From Cryptomeria japonica (taxonomy: Eukaryota > Streptophyta > Pinopsida > Cupressales > Cupressaceae): a stretch of 64,000 bases of DNA. The notes beneath the pieces were generated by a model, which saw nothing but the letters and a program-made list of their open reading frames with translations, did no database searches and was not told the origin of the DNA. Made by a program: the position numbers and the translations under genes. Positions 33,900 to 46,171 of this stretch are shown piece by piece (positions within the stretch are counted from its first letter, which is position 1; each line of letters starts with the position of its first letter). The stretch lies in assembly GCF_030272615.1 (NCBI RefSeq), contig NC_081414.1, forward strand, positions 235,434,733 to 235,498,732. The letters run 5' to 3'.

Positions 33900-35339
33900 A
33901 GCAACAAAAATTAAAGAGCACAAGGAAAGAGAGGCACAATCACACAAGACACCCCCCCAAATTCACTCAATCAAAGAACCACCCCCCAAAAATGATGATT
34001 TGGCACTTTATACTTAGTGCATGTACAATGGGCCACTTGCAAAAAATTGCAAAGTGGACTTCTGATTTTAACTTTACAATTGCTTCAATGAGGCCAAAGG
34101 AGACTCAAACTGATAATGAAAGAGATCTAAACTAAGATCCAAGCAAATTACAAGTACCAAGGAGGTCAAAAAAGACCAATATCTGAAAGTATAATATCCA
34201 CTAAAAATATCTAAAAACGGATCGTAGATTATGAAAGTAGACGAAAAAATGCACTTTAAAAAAACATGATACCTGAAAAGGAGGTCATATGAGCCCAAAT
34301 GAAGCCTTTGAAGTTGCAAAATCGGGGATTGGACAAGTACAACTGAGAGAATCAGAAAATTCTGAAAAAACTTGTGCACCAAAATAAAAAAATAACCACA
34401 CCACTATGGAGAGCATGAAAAATTAGCCCAAATCAAAAAATATTGCACCCAAAAGGAGCAAAATTGAGCAAGTTATGAGCCTCCAATGTTGGCCCAAAAA
34501 ACCAAACTGCTCAACGGAGAGGGATCTAATTTTTTCAAAAGATGTTGACGCAGGTTGCCGTTAGCAAAGCACTATGTTAAATTTGATGTTCGTATGATCG
34601 TCAAAATGGTCGTCGTACCCCCTGGCTGACCATATAGAAAAGATGGCGTGGCACTGACTGAGCGAATGACGTGTCAAAAGGTTTTTTTCCATGAGCCAAT
34701 GGCCTCTAGCCACATGGCGGGTGTGGTATGCCGAGGTAATTGCTGACGGGGCCAAAGATCGGTGGGAGGGCCTAGTGGTCGACGGGGGCCATCGATGGCC
34801 GGATATGTAGCTGCGGCGGGAGGTGGCTGACAGGAGCTGATGGGGCTGCCAAGGCCGGAGGATGTGGGATGGATGCGGCATGCTGCGGGGAGCTGATGGG
34901 AGGTGGTGCCTGTGGCGGTGGCCACCAAGAAATAGATTCGCCGTCAGGAAGGACGTCGTCGCCTGCAGGTGGTACGACCCTTGCAAAAAACCCTTTCCCC
35001 TTCTTTATTTTTATTTTTAAAAAACATTTTTTTTTTTTGAAAAAAAATCTGCAACAATTTTTTTTTTCAAATAAATAAATTAAATTTTGCAAAATAAAAA
35101 AATATTTTCCGAAAATTTGTACTGTACCACTCAAATTGGGCAAAAATTTTCTCCAACACCCAAAATCCGAATTTCGCCAAAATAGGTCGAGTTTATACTC
35201 GATTTTTATGGAAATGGCCTCCCAGACACAATGGTGAGGTCGAAAATGCTCTAAGATGCCTCCAAAATGTGCAGTACCTTAGATCCAAAAATAGAAGCCT
35301 TCCAAGATGTCTCCCAAAACTAATCAATGAAGCCCCAAT
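33900..35339 (-). other. Copia-B 5' leader with GC-rich island
   Basis: About 1.4 kb between PBS and gag, long for a Copia leader. 34560-34980 is strikingly GC-rich against AT-rich flanks and is open in several frames at once, which reflects composition rather than coding. Homopolymer runs follow (34995-35060). No gene is called here. Confidence 0.6.
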
Positions 35340-35352
35340 GGCTCTGATACCA
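35340..35352 (-). other. Copia-B primer binding site
   Basis: The minus strand reads TGGTATCAGAGCC directly next to the LTR, the initiator-Met type site. Confidence 0.92.
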
Positions 35353-35803
35353 TGTGAGATTTTGCCAAGATCAAGGGCACAATAAAAAGCACAAAAGAGA
35401 GGCAATAGAATGACATGAACAATACTATATTCTCATCAATATGCAAATGATCAACTAGATTAACCAATACAATGAATATGAGCCTGCTTATATAAGCAAG
35501 GCCATATAGATATGTGAGCACACAATCATGACATGTGGCTCAATGAGAAACAAGGGTAGGTAAGAAAAAGTAGGGGTAGGTAGGAGAAATAATATAATAT
35601 TCTACAAGAGGTGGATGACCCACCGAATGTGGAGTGTAATAGCAAGATAAGACCACAAAAGGTGGAATTTGTCCTACAAGCTATATCTCTATGTGCACAG
35701 TTCCCTAAGTGTCTCATATCCAAACTACAATGAGATGCATTATCCTAAGTTAACTTAAGTAAAGTGTAATAATATCCATGATGAATAATTATTTACACCA
35801 ACA
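35353..35803 (-). repeat. Copia-B 5' LTR
   Basis: 451 bp, starting TGTGAGATTTTGCC and ending CCAACA on the plus strand. The left border is set by the PBS. The right border is set by resumption of Copia-D sequence, which matches 40139 onward. The 3' LTR lies outside the window. The possible TSD copy CAAGA (35804-35808) cannot be paired. Confidence 0.85.
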
Positions 35804-36209
35804 CAAGAAAATAGGACAACTCACCTAGCATGGACATCTCAAATTTTGTCTTCATCTGTTTTACAAATTCTTTGCACATGATGTCCTTGTCTCCACCAAA
35901 TATAATGTCATCCACATACACAATGACTATGATCATATGGTCTCCATTTATCTTGATGTACAGGTTGCTATCTGCATTTCCTTTCTGGAATCCTTTCTCC
36001 TTCAAGTATTTATCCAACCAGGAATACCATGCTTTGGGAGCCTATTTTAAACCATACAATGCTTTCTTCAACCGACATACAAAACTCTCATCATCATGTA
36101 AAAGATAACCCTCTAGTTGTTCCATATACACCTCTTCTTCAAGGTTACCATTCAAAAATGTAGATTTGACATCCATTTGGTAGAGTTTGTAACCTTTATC
36201 AGAAGAGAA
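35804..36209 (-). pseudogene. Copia-D reverse transcriptase fragment, oldest layer
   Basis: Encodes [45 protein letters not shown] and, after a stop, VYVDDIIFGGDKD. Closely related at DNA level to the Copia-C reverse transcriptase at 40139-40550, so Copia-C sits in a relative of itself. Both ends are insertion borders: Copia-B on the left, Copia-C on the right. Confidence 0.88.
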
Positions 36210-39072
36210 TGTTGGACACAATGGATCACTGAGAGGGGGGTGAATAAGTGATTTAAGCAATTTTCACTTAATCAAAGCCATATCGGTTCAATATGAAATA
36301 CACAAGATGCAGATCGGTTACCAAAGTTGTGCACACAATGTGCGTAGGAGAAATAATTAAAGGTTTAATACATCACACACATGAAGATGCAACACATAAC
36401 ACCAGATGTACAAGGAAAACCCAATGTGGGAAAAACCTCGGTGAGAATAGCTACTGGAGATATTTTGCTCCAATCCAACCTCATAATGAAAATATCTGAT
36501 TACAAATTTTAGGGCACCAACCCCTGATTTATGAGCACCCACTCAAAGGAGCACCAACCCCTACACAATTTATAGTCTACAAACTAAAGGAGCTACAACC
36601 CCTGCACTAAGAACCTACTCAGTGAAAATAATATGAAAACTCATATATATATATATAAATATGAGATCCTTGCTACAAATGAAGTTTTTCAACCCTTCAA
36701 AGCAGTGCACTACCAGTTTCTATCTTACCAGTTTGTATTAGCTCAACACACACTGTGATGAATACTAAGAGGGGGGGGGTGAATTACTATACCAGAGAAT
36801 ACTGAACTCAAACACTTTAACAGTTTAGCAATAAACCGGTATAGCAGTTTAACTAACAAACTGGTTAACACAAATGCAAACCAAACGGCAAGTAAGACAT
36901 TCACCCATAGAAGCACAATCATCATAACATAAGAGATTTTGACATGGAAACCCAAATGGGAAAACCACGGTGAGATGAAACTCACAAGTAACTATCTGCA
37001 GAATAGTAACTAGACTGGTTAAGGTCATAAAATGTTCTTTACCAGAACAAATCCCGTTAGGAATCTCAATCTCTGTTAGGAGATAAGTCCAATTAAAGAC
37101 TACCTTGTGAGAGGATTTCAGATCCATAGATGTGAACCACCTTGTTAGAGGATTTACAAAGGCTTTTCTGGGCCTACCCGGTTAAGGGTTTCCGACTTGT
37201 CAAAGATGTGAGTAATCAACAAGTGAATGATCTAGCAAATAGCACAGTCTGCTTGGTTAGATCCATGATAGCTCATTGCTAATGCATTTCAGCATTACTT
37301 CAGTCTTCAGTAAATCCACACTCTATTACAGCACATAGACTTGATCTTCTCTATTAAGATCACACATACAAAAAGTCATCGACCACCAAAAACCCTAACA
37401 ACTACACCACCTAAAACCCTAGACATGATGTCCTTAAAAAGGAATCTGATTTCATGTCAGTCCAATAGGATTACATTGCAAGTTCCTAGGTTCATTGCAT
37501 CTAGACACATTTGATAACAAGACACAAATCACCGTCAAAGTGTCAATGGATGGTAACTCATCACAAAAATACCGGTTGGTAACTCTCACAGAGTATTACC
37601 AGTTCATACAACTTTACCGATTACCGGTTGTCCAAAAATGAAGACTGGGAAAATGATAATTGTCACTTTAGTTTCTTCGCTCCACTTGAGATCCTCAAAC
37701 CACTTGAGGTCTCCATACCGCTTGAGATCGGTAAACACTTTCTGCAAAACACCGATAGCCTATAGACTATAATGCAATACCGGTTTGGAACAAATACCGG
37801 TTGAGCATAACTCATACATACAAAAAGTGATCTCAAAGCAAGTGTGTGTCCATCAATGACAATTACAACATAAACATCAAAAATGCCAACACACTGCAAC
37901 TTAGCCTTTTTGATGGTTCTAACTCTGCTTAATCTTCTCTCCCTCTGATATGTTGAATTTAAATCACACTTGGTCACTTTCTATCAGGTACTGCTTCTTT
38001 CAGTTTGTCACCTTTGCATTCTATGTTATCTCTGTCAGTTTGTTCCTTACATTAGTTTACCCTACTTCTCCTTACCGATACAATCTTCACTCACAAACAC
38101 TTCAAGTGTTTATCTCTTTAGCTCTCAGACAACAATTTCACACTCTCCTTTTTCCTTCAACAACACCTCTATTTGTCTTAGGTCGCCATATTTAAATTGA
38201 AGCTTTCCCGCCAAAAACCAAATCAAACAGAGGGTGGCTAGGGTTTCCTTCTACTGACCAAATCTACATCCAATATGATCTGATCCACCTTGGATCGTAC
38301 ACCTTCACTAGAGGAATAAGCCATCACGCGTTTTCCATCTATCCAAGGTATGTTTGCCAAAAATAGCAAACCCGAACATGATTTCTGGCCTTGTAGTCTG
38401 TCAACTCATTTATGACCCAAGTGTTTCCTTCTCGAGGTCATCTTGCAATCTGATTTCCTTGCTTTGATTCAGGTGCCAACAACTCCCTGATCTTTCTCTG
38501 TCATTCATTCTTTCTCGAGCCACATTAATCTGTTATCGATCCCTAATTTTTGGTTGTTTCATTTAATGTCGATTAACTACTCCAACAACCATGTTGGTGG
38601 AAACTTCTCTAACCTTTGCATGCTAGCCACCTCAGCTCCATGTGGCATCACGTTGGCATATACCCATCTCACTGACATAGGGTTGATTTAAACTTGAATA
38701 TTCAAAAAACTCATACTGACACAATCCCTTACCGGTGAGACCTTCTCATGGTGCTATTGGCAGCATACACTGCACCGGTAGCTCAACTTCACCTCCAGTG
38801 GTTTGCGATCTCTTTGTCACTCTGCCTCTTCATCACAAACATTAACACAAACAAACAGGCATCCTACATACCGGTTACAACTTGCCATGCCAACTCACAA
38901 CTTCATATCACCTCTTACCAGTGATGTTACTGACAGTCTCAATACCTGCTTGTCTTCCACCCCTTCATACCAGTTGACAATCCTTCATGTTTAATCTTCA
39001 TTTTTCCGGTTTGACCTACCTTACTGGTAGCCTGCAATATCGGTTGACATCAATGACAACTCAATGCCAACA
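36210..39072 (-). repeat. Copia-C 3' LTR, interrupted by a solo LTR
   Basis: Aligns with 62931-64000. About 1.72 kb after removing the 1141-bp solo LTR insertion. Starts TGTTGGACAC and ends GCCAACA on the plus strand. Carries the GAGAGGGGGGTGAAT motif at 36226-36251 and recurring ACCGGT words. Confidence 0.88.
36756..37891. mobile_element. Solo LTR inside the Copia-C 3' LTR
   Basis: 1136 bp starting TGATGAATACTAAG and ending GCCAACA, between CACTG duplications (36751-36755 and 37892-37896). The Copia-C 5' LTR has the uninterrupted site (near 63460). No internal region remains, so it arose by LTR-LTR recombination. It has the same G-rich motif near its start, so it is probably a minus-oriented Copia relative. 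Three CACTTGAGATC-like units repeat every 23 bp or so at 37680-37727. Confidence 0.9.
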
Positions 39073-39086
39073 ATCTCTGCCTTTGG
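39073..39086 (-). other. Copia-C polypurine tract
   Basis: The minus strand reads CCAAAGGCAGAGAT before the LTR TG. A second purine run, CAAAGGGGGAGAGA, lies upstream near 39127-39142. The rest of 39087-39297 is untranslated. Confidence 0.75.
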
Positions 39087-39297
39087 CACTGATGTCAACA
39101 ATTGTCATTCCATGTTCTGGTTTCTCTCCCCCTTTGATAATAATGGAAAAGGGAATATTAGTCTGACACCAATCATACTGCCAGAGTCTACATTTCATTA
39201 CAACACATTCTCCCCATGTGCCCATGCTTCATGACTCAAGAGCCATAAGATAGTAACAATTATTGACTCCCCTTGAATCATACATCCTTCTACTCAT

Positions 39298-40908
39298 TTA
39301 AGTGTTGCCGAATGGTGGGACAACTCCCATCTTTTGTCTCAAGTACTCAAATGGGTCCAAAGGAAGTGGCTTAGTAAATATGTCAGCAATCTGCTCACCA
39401 GTTGGAACATATTCAACAATGACCTCCTTGTTTGCTACCTTCTCCCTCAAAAAGTGACATTTGATTGCAATGTGTTTTGTTCTTGAATGCATCACTCTAT
39501 GCTTGGAGATTTTGATTTCACTTGATTTATCACACCAGATTGGAATAGGATCCGGTATCTCCACCTCTATGTCCTTCAATGTCTATTTCATCCATAGCAC
39601 TTGTAAACAACATGCAACAACAACTATATATTCAGCCTTAGCAGTGGATAATGAGACCGAGTCTTTCTTTTTTCTCTGCCATGATACTAACTGGTCTTCT
39701 AAGTATAAAGCACCATCACTTATGTTCTTCTGGTAATTAATACATCCTGCCCAATCTGCATCAGTATAACCCTGTAAAGAGAAGTCTCATTTCTTTGGGT
39801 ACCACAGGCCATAACGGATAGTTCCTTGCAGATACCTAAAGATTCTCATGATTGTATTTAAGTGAGACTGCTTAGGAGCAGCTTGGAATCTTGCTACCAT
39901 GCAAACAACTTGTACAATATCTATCTAGATTCTATTAGATACAATAGACTACCAATCATAGACCTATACAGTGTTTTCTCAACTTCTGGTGACTCATCCA
40001 GTTTGCTTAACTTACAACCGGTAACCATGGGACTACTTACTAGTTTATTTTTCCTCCATTTGAAATTTCTTCAGCATGTCTTTCACATACTTGGTTTGAG
40101 AGATGAAAATTCCTTTCTCCTGATGTGAGATCTACAAACCAAGAAAATAGGACAACTCACCCAGCATGGACATCTCAGATTATGTCTTCATTTGATTTGC
40201 AAATTGTTTGCACATGATGTCCTTGTCACCACCAAATATAATATCATCCACATATACAACCACTATAATCATGTGATTTCCATTTACCTAGACATACAAG
40301 TTACTATTTGCATTCCCTTTGTGGAATCCTTGCTCTTTCAACTATTTATCCAACCAGAAATACCATGCTCTGGGAGCCTGCTTCAAACCATATAGAGCTT
40401 TCTTCAACCGGCATACAAAAATCTCATCATCAAGTAATTGATATCCCTCTGGTTGTTCCATATACACTTCTTCTTCAAGGTTACCATTCAAAAATGCAGA
40501 TTTAACATCCATTTGGTAAACCTTGTATCCTTTGTAAGCAAAGAAAGCTAAAAACATTCTTATTGCCTCTAACCTAGCAACTAGTACAAAGGTTTCTTCG
40601 AAGTCAATACCTTCCACTTGAGCATACCCTTTGCAGATTAACCTTGATTTATGCTAGATTATCTTGCCTTCTTCATTCATCTTATTCCAGTAGACCCACT
40701 TGGTACCTATGACATTCTTATCTTTCGGTCTAGGAACAAGTTCCCATGTTTGATTCGTCTCAATTTGCTTAAACTCTTCATCCATGGCATCTACCCATTT
40801 CTCACTTTTTCTAGATTCATCAAAATTTTTGGGTTCAAGTTCTGTTATGAGGCAGAAATTTACGTGCTCATCAATTTGGGTTACTCTTCTTCTAGTTTGC
40901 ACACCTTC
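39298..40908 (-). pseudogene. Copia-C reverse transcriptase and RNase H
   Basis: From the 5' side: SEKWVDAMDEEFKQIETNQTWELV (about 40750), [51 protein letters not shown], then VYVDDIIFGGDKD with many stops, and finally the RNase H tail SRTKHIAIKCHFLREKV with ADIFTKPLPLD. Several frames and more than a dozen stops. Confidence 0.88.
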
Positions 40909-41008
40909 ATTTTTATCTCCTATGATATGTTATTTTGAATTATTCTTCTGCACATACCCGTTGGATTTCTTGCTTGGTGCTTCCTCTATAGGTCCATTGT
41001 CAGATATA

Positions 41009-41995
41009 TCATGCTGGTGCAAATTCTTTCTTATGTAGGTCTTCATCTATTCTCGCATTTATAGTATTAACCATTTTTCTCGAATTCTTGTTGTAGCATT
41101 TGTAGGCTTTTCTCTTAGTTGAGTAACCCAAGAAGATCCCTTCATCACTTTTGGAATAAAAACTTCCTAATCCATCAACATTTCTCTTGATGAAACACTT
41201 ACTTCCAAACACTCTAAAATGCTTAAGTGATGGTTTTCGGTTGTACCATAACTCATAGGGAGTCATTATGTTATTCACTCTTAGTTGTACCTAGTTTAAT
41301 GTATAGATAACATCATGAAATTATTCCTTCTAGTAAGTATCCGGTATGCTAGCCTCATTCAACATGGGTCTAGCCATTTCCTTTTCTATCCTATTCTTCC
41401 TTTCTACTACACCATTTTGTTGTGGTGTTCTTGTTTCTGAATACTGTCTCTGGATTCCATGTTTCTCACAGTAGTCAATAAACTCATTTGAAGAATATTC
41501 TCCACCTCGGTATGATCTTAAACATTTTAACATGTGTTCACTGTCATTTTCAACCATCCTTCTAAAAATCCCAAATCTTTCAAATGCCTGTGATTTTTCA
41601 TGCAAAAATGTCACCCAAGTCATCCTTGAGTAGTCATTAATAAATAGCATGAAGTATCTTTCACCGGTCAGAGCCCTTGTCCTTTATGGTCCACATAAAC
41701 ATGTATGAACTAACTCTAGAGATCTTGAGGTATTATACTCTTTTGTTTCACAGCTCACTCTGATTTGCTTTCCTTTGATGCATTCATCACAAAAAGTACT
41801 TGTTGGTTTAGTTATTTTTGGGATATTTCTCACATACTGGTTTTTACTTATCCTCGCCAAATTATCAAAATTCACATGACCTAATCTTCGATACCACAAC
41901 CAGTTTTCATTAACCTATCCCAACATGCATTGGGACTCGTAGCATTCCTTCAGATTGTAGACATTGCCATATGTTCTCTTTCCCTCTGCTACAAC
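41009..41995 (-). pseudogene. Copia-C integrase
   Basis: HHCC finger MWYRRLGHVNFDNL and CDECIKGKQ (41684-41899). Catalytic core at 41330-41650: FINDYSRMTW keeps an Asp, the second catalytic position reads LRSYRGGEY where LRTDRGGEY is expected (Asp changed to Tyr), and NGVVERKNR keeps the Glu. C-terminal region TPYELWYNRKPSLKHFRVFG (41009-41278). Inactive by missense as well as by stops. Confidence 0.87.
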
Positions 41996-42504
41996 CTAAC
42001 CAGTACTCTGCTTTCTTATCTGACAACTGGTAGAGTCAAAAGTAAACTTGTATCCTTTGTCACACATCTGATTAACACTTAGAAGATTATGCTTTAGTCC
42101 TTCCACATAGTACACATCATGAGCCTTGATATTTCCACCAATATTCAATGTTCCACGACCTTTAATCTTGATAAAGGAATTGTCACCAACCCGGACAAAA
42201 TCACCATTCCAATCATCAAGCTTGATAAAAAAATTCTTGTCTTCGGTCATGTAATTTGAGCAGCCACTATCAACTACCCATAAATTCTTCCTTTCAGCAT
42301 GTAGAGCAGTCTGCACAATTAAGCTTGGTATGGTCTCGTTCTTGTCCTTCTCTATCCAAACTTGTTTCTCTTCTCTCTTCTCCTCTTCTGTCATCTTGTG
42401 TTCCTGTTTAGTCTCTATATTCTGATCCGTTGATGTTTTCTTTTGCTCACCAGTTCTCAACTTACAATGCCTTGCTATGTGACCAAAATTTTGACACTTG
42501 TAAC
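41996..42504 (-). pseudogene. Copia-C third zinc knuckle (3' part) and protease
   Basis: Begins with KCQNFGHIARHC, the second part of a CCHC knuckle whose first Cys lies at 60854-60860 on the far side of Gypsy-A. Then a Glu/Lys-rich linker and the protease WVVDSGCSNYMT (about 42250-42290), ending YKFTFDSTSCQI. Confidence 0.9.
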
Positions 42505-43925
42505 TGTAGACGTATAAAAATGACCATATTCCTAAATGAATATTTTATGTTCATTTCTCTATTTAATTAAATCCAATTTAATTAAATTACCCGCATTCCT
42601 CTATTTAATTAAGTAAATTATTCAATTTATTTAAATTAAATTCACTATACCATTTAATGAATAAATCATTTTATTCAATTAAAACCCCCCTATCCACTTT
42701 TAATTAAATTCAAATTTAATTAAATAGTTATCCTAAAATTGAATAAATCTAATTTATTTAATTTCCCCAAATTGCAACCAAATTGAATTAAAGTAACTTT
42801 ATTTCAATTAAATCCTATTATCCCTCCATCCACTTGCAAAATCCTACATCTCCCACTTGCCTTCCTAAACCCCTTTCACATCCCTAAGCAAGGGGAGGTC
42901 ACTTCTCAAATCCTCAAAGTCTTTGATAACCATTAAAAGCTTCAAGCCTTCAACCACTCAAATCCTCAAAGTCTTTGATAACCATTAAAGGCTTCAAACC
43001 TTCAACCACTTAATTCCCCAAAGTCTTCAATAACCATTAATGGTTAACTCAAACCCTCTTACATGGTTAAAGAATTTCTTTTAACTCAACCTTCATCAAG
43101 CCTTTAATACTTTGACCATGATTATCTCTTAATCATTTGCACAAGGGTTTATCCTTGGATTAACTCTTAATCCAATGGGTAAGCCTAACTTAAGCTTGAC
43201 CCTTACCCTCTAGATAACCATAAGGTCTTCTCAGGCATTTAATGCCTCCAACCCCTTCTCTCAACCCAACCCTATGTTGACACTTGTCACCATTTCATTG
43301 GTGTAAATTGCAAACATGGATCCCCAACTTTCAAACTCAACCCTTGATCAACTCTTTCAATCCTGACCATCCATTGCCCTGTTTTTGCTATAAATAGAGC
43401 TCTCATTCCTCCATTTTGAATGATCAATCCAAGTTTGTAGTATCATACTTATGCTCAAATACATTCAAGCTTTCATACCATTTATACTCATCATTTAGCC
43501 TCTCTTTAGAATAGAAATTAGTCTAAATATGCATGTTTAGAATACTTTCTTTATCATTTAGCTCAATCATAGACTAATATATCATGTTAGGATAGTATTT
43601 ATACTAACCTTGTCATCTTATAATCTAGTTTATTGCATTTTTAGAATCATGCATAGCTTAGGATGCATTTCATTCTAAAATCTATCAAAACATCCCTCGT
43701 TCTTACATTTGCCATCCCTAAACCATTTTTCTCAGTGATCTGAGAGCAAAAATATTGGTTTGAGGGACATTGTAAGATAGAGAACCATGGGACCAACCTT
43801 GGGGAGCTGAGTAATACTTCATTACTCCATAGCTTGCACCAAGAATTCTTGTGTGTGTGTGTGGACAAGTTTATTTGGAATATTTTCACATATTAAGTTC
43901 TATTGACCCGCTTTTCCCGCATACA
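42505..43925 (+). repeat. Gypsy-A 5' LTR
   Basis: 1421 bp, TG..CA. 42560-42800 is made of TTTAATTAAA words that can pair with each other. 42908-43010 holds a tandem repeat of about 54 bp (CAAATCCTCAAAGTCTTTGA...), two good copies and one poor one. Confidence 0.96.
43389..43396 (+). promoter_or_regulatory. TATA box in the Gypsy-A 5' LTR
   Basis: TATAAATA, 884 bp into the LTR, conserved at the same offset in the 3' LTR (60312-60319). Initiation would be expected about 30 bp downstream, leaving an R-U5 of about 500 bp. Confidence 0.75.
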
Positions 43926-43929
43926 TTTC

Positions 43930-43947
43930 TGGCACCCACTGTGGGGC
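43930..43947 (+). other. Gypsy-A primer binding site
   Basis: TGGCACCCACTGTGGGGC, four bases after the LTR. It has the usual TGGC start complementary to a tRNA CCA end; the tRNA is not identified. Confidence 0.7.
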
Positions 43948-44013
43948 TTGAACCCATATATCAAATCGGTTTTTAAATTTAACCACTTTTGCAGGCACAC
44001 GGGAAAAATGAAT

Positions 44014-44286
44014 TAGTGCGTTAAGTTCACTATTTAGTGCATCCGGTTAACAACCTAGCGCATCCAGTTCACTGTTTAGCGCATGAAGTCCATCATCTAG
44101 CGCGTGCAGTTAATATATTAGCGCATCAAATCACTAATTTTCTTGTAGGTCTCAGCACGGGAGAAAAACAGAGCAGCGCTTTCGACGCACAGAGTAGCGC
44201 ATCCAAAAAATAGTGTAGCGCATTGAGACATTATTTTAGCGCATCTAGGTTATATTGTAGCACATACAGTCCTTTCTGTAGCGCAT
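44014..44286 (+). repeat. TAGCGCAT arrays, leader groups 1 and 2
   Basis: Units begin at 44014, 44035, 44056, 44077, 44098 and 44119, and again at 44174, 44195, 44216, 44237, 44258 and 44279. The spacing is exactly 21 bp within each group. Only the 8-bp core is conserved; the 13 bp between cores vary. Variants such as TAGTGCAT and TAGCACAT are single transitions at the CpG. Confidence 0.9.
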
Positions 44287-45797
44287 CACAGATAGAAGAC
44301 AAAAATTAAAATTGTAACCGAGTTTAAAGTTAGACTTGTTGAAGTCCACAAAATCCTATATTTTTCTAACTATTGTGGTGGATATTTTACAGGATTTCTG
44401 ACATCTTATTGCAGGGAGGAGCTTATGTTATTTTTAGAATTATAAATTGTTTAAATTTTTACTAGCTTGTTTAAGTTAGTTAGAATTTAAAGTTTTTTTA
44501 ATTCTTGTTAAATAAAATTGAACTCACCTTATTTGGGCTATAAAAAGAACCACAAAAATAATCTTTTCTTGCTTTCCCTAGGAAGACAAAATTTTCATTT
44601 TGGGCTTTAAAAAGAACAAGTCAATTTTTCATTTTTTCAAACAAAGGTGTTTAAAAAGAACTTCACCATCCTTTGGTGCATAAAAGGATTCACTTCAAAT
44701 TTTTGCAAAGTAAAAGAATCAAACACGTCCAAAGTCATTTGCAACTAAAGAGGGAAGATCTTCCCCTTTTGATCGATTTCTTTTGTTGACAAAACATCGA
44801 ATTCTCTTTGTTGACCAATTCTTTTTCATAGATCAGAAAATCATTGCCTTAAAAGGATAAAATAAACACCATGTTTTCGTGGAACAACATCTCCATATAG
44901 ATTTTAGCAAATCATTGCCTTGAAAGATAAAAAAGAACCTTGTTTTCCTTGCCTTAAAAGTGGAAGGAATATGCTCTCCCCTTTACTGGGTGATCAAAAA
45001 TCCAGACCACTCTTAAAGCTTCCTTTACTTCAAGCATAAATCTTTTAGCAGGTCTGCCTTCCCGAAGAGTTGAAATCAACTCTTAAAGCCGTTTATGGCC
45101 GGTGTGAAGGGAACAACCTAAGTGGGGAACGACTTTGACGCCAAGAATTCCAACCCACTATAATCAAACGTGGAAAGTGATGAAAGTCCTTTTCAACGGT
45201 TGCGCGCAGCGATTAACCTTCCCCCAGTATCCTTGAGATACGTAAAGCCTTTGTTCTAAAGGTTGGGAAGCTTCCTAAGGGAGTTTATCACTAACGGCCG
45301 AACGGGAAGCCTGATTATGAACCATAAAAATAGAAGCTTTGAATCGAGTCAGTAACTAGACATTTATAACATCATAGTGCAAGGGTGGGGAAGAATCTGC
45401 CCCCAAGATTACTCACCATATATCTCCCAAGATAACTACTCAACTGTGAAGCGATTCACTTTGGGTTAATTTCTGGAAAAAGACAAAAAAATGGGCGCCC
45501 TCTAGGGGGTGACACGGTTGTTTGAGTTGATGGAGTATCGAGACTAGTGGGCTATGATGTTATTTATGACCCTTGACTAAAGAGTCTTTCTGAAGTGTAT
45601 TATTCGTATCAAAACCTGTTAAAACATTAGGGATTTGAACATATCCTCGCAGAACATACACTTTTTGTTAGATTAGGCGTCGTGCTTGCATTTACTACTT
45701 CAGAAAATCATCCATCAAACTTGAAAAACTCACAACAAAAATTCAAAAATTGCAAAAAAAAAAAAAAAAATCAACCGAAAGAAAAATCAGGGCAGTT

Positions 45798-46171
45798 TAG
45801 CGCATAAGAGCAACTTCTTAGCGCGTGAGGACTTTCTTTTAGCACATCCAACCATTAAATTAGTGTGTCGGTTCCAAACAGTAGCATTCCATCTCAAAGC
45901 AAAACATTATGAAATCATATAGCGCATCAAAGAAACAGTCTAGCGCATAAAAGCATCAGCTTAGCGCGTGGAGGCTAAACATTAGCGCATCAGGTTCACA
46001 GGTTAGCGCGTTGTAGGCCTAGGGTAGCGCATAGATTTTTCAAAACAAACAAAAAACAATTTTGAGTAGTCAAACCTTTAGCGCGTGTCTGGGGGCAGCC
46101 TAGCGCGTGTGGTTATTATTTTAGTGCATGGGGTAAATTTTATAGCGCATGTAGTCTCTGTTTTAGCGCGT
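45798..46171 (+). repeat. TAGCGCAT arrays, leader groups 3 to 5
   Basis: Units at 45798, 45819, 45840, 45861, 45882; 45920, 45941, 45962, 45983, 46004, 46025; and 46079, 46101, 46122, 46143, 46164. Spacing is 21 bp, with one 22. They end about 50 bp before the first short leader ORF and 860 bp before gag. Confidence 0.9.

Noticed and set aside
34561-34986. 141-codon minus-strand ORF and overlapping ORFs
   Set aside because: Open in several frames because the segment is GC-rich; no domain, and it sits in the Copia-B leader.
43647-43889. 80-codon minus ORF in the Gypsy-A LTR, repeated at 60570-60812
   Set aside because: Present only because both LTRs share sequence; antisense to the LTR U5 and without any recognisable motif.
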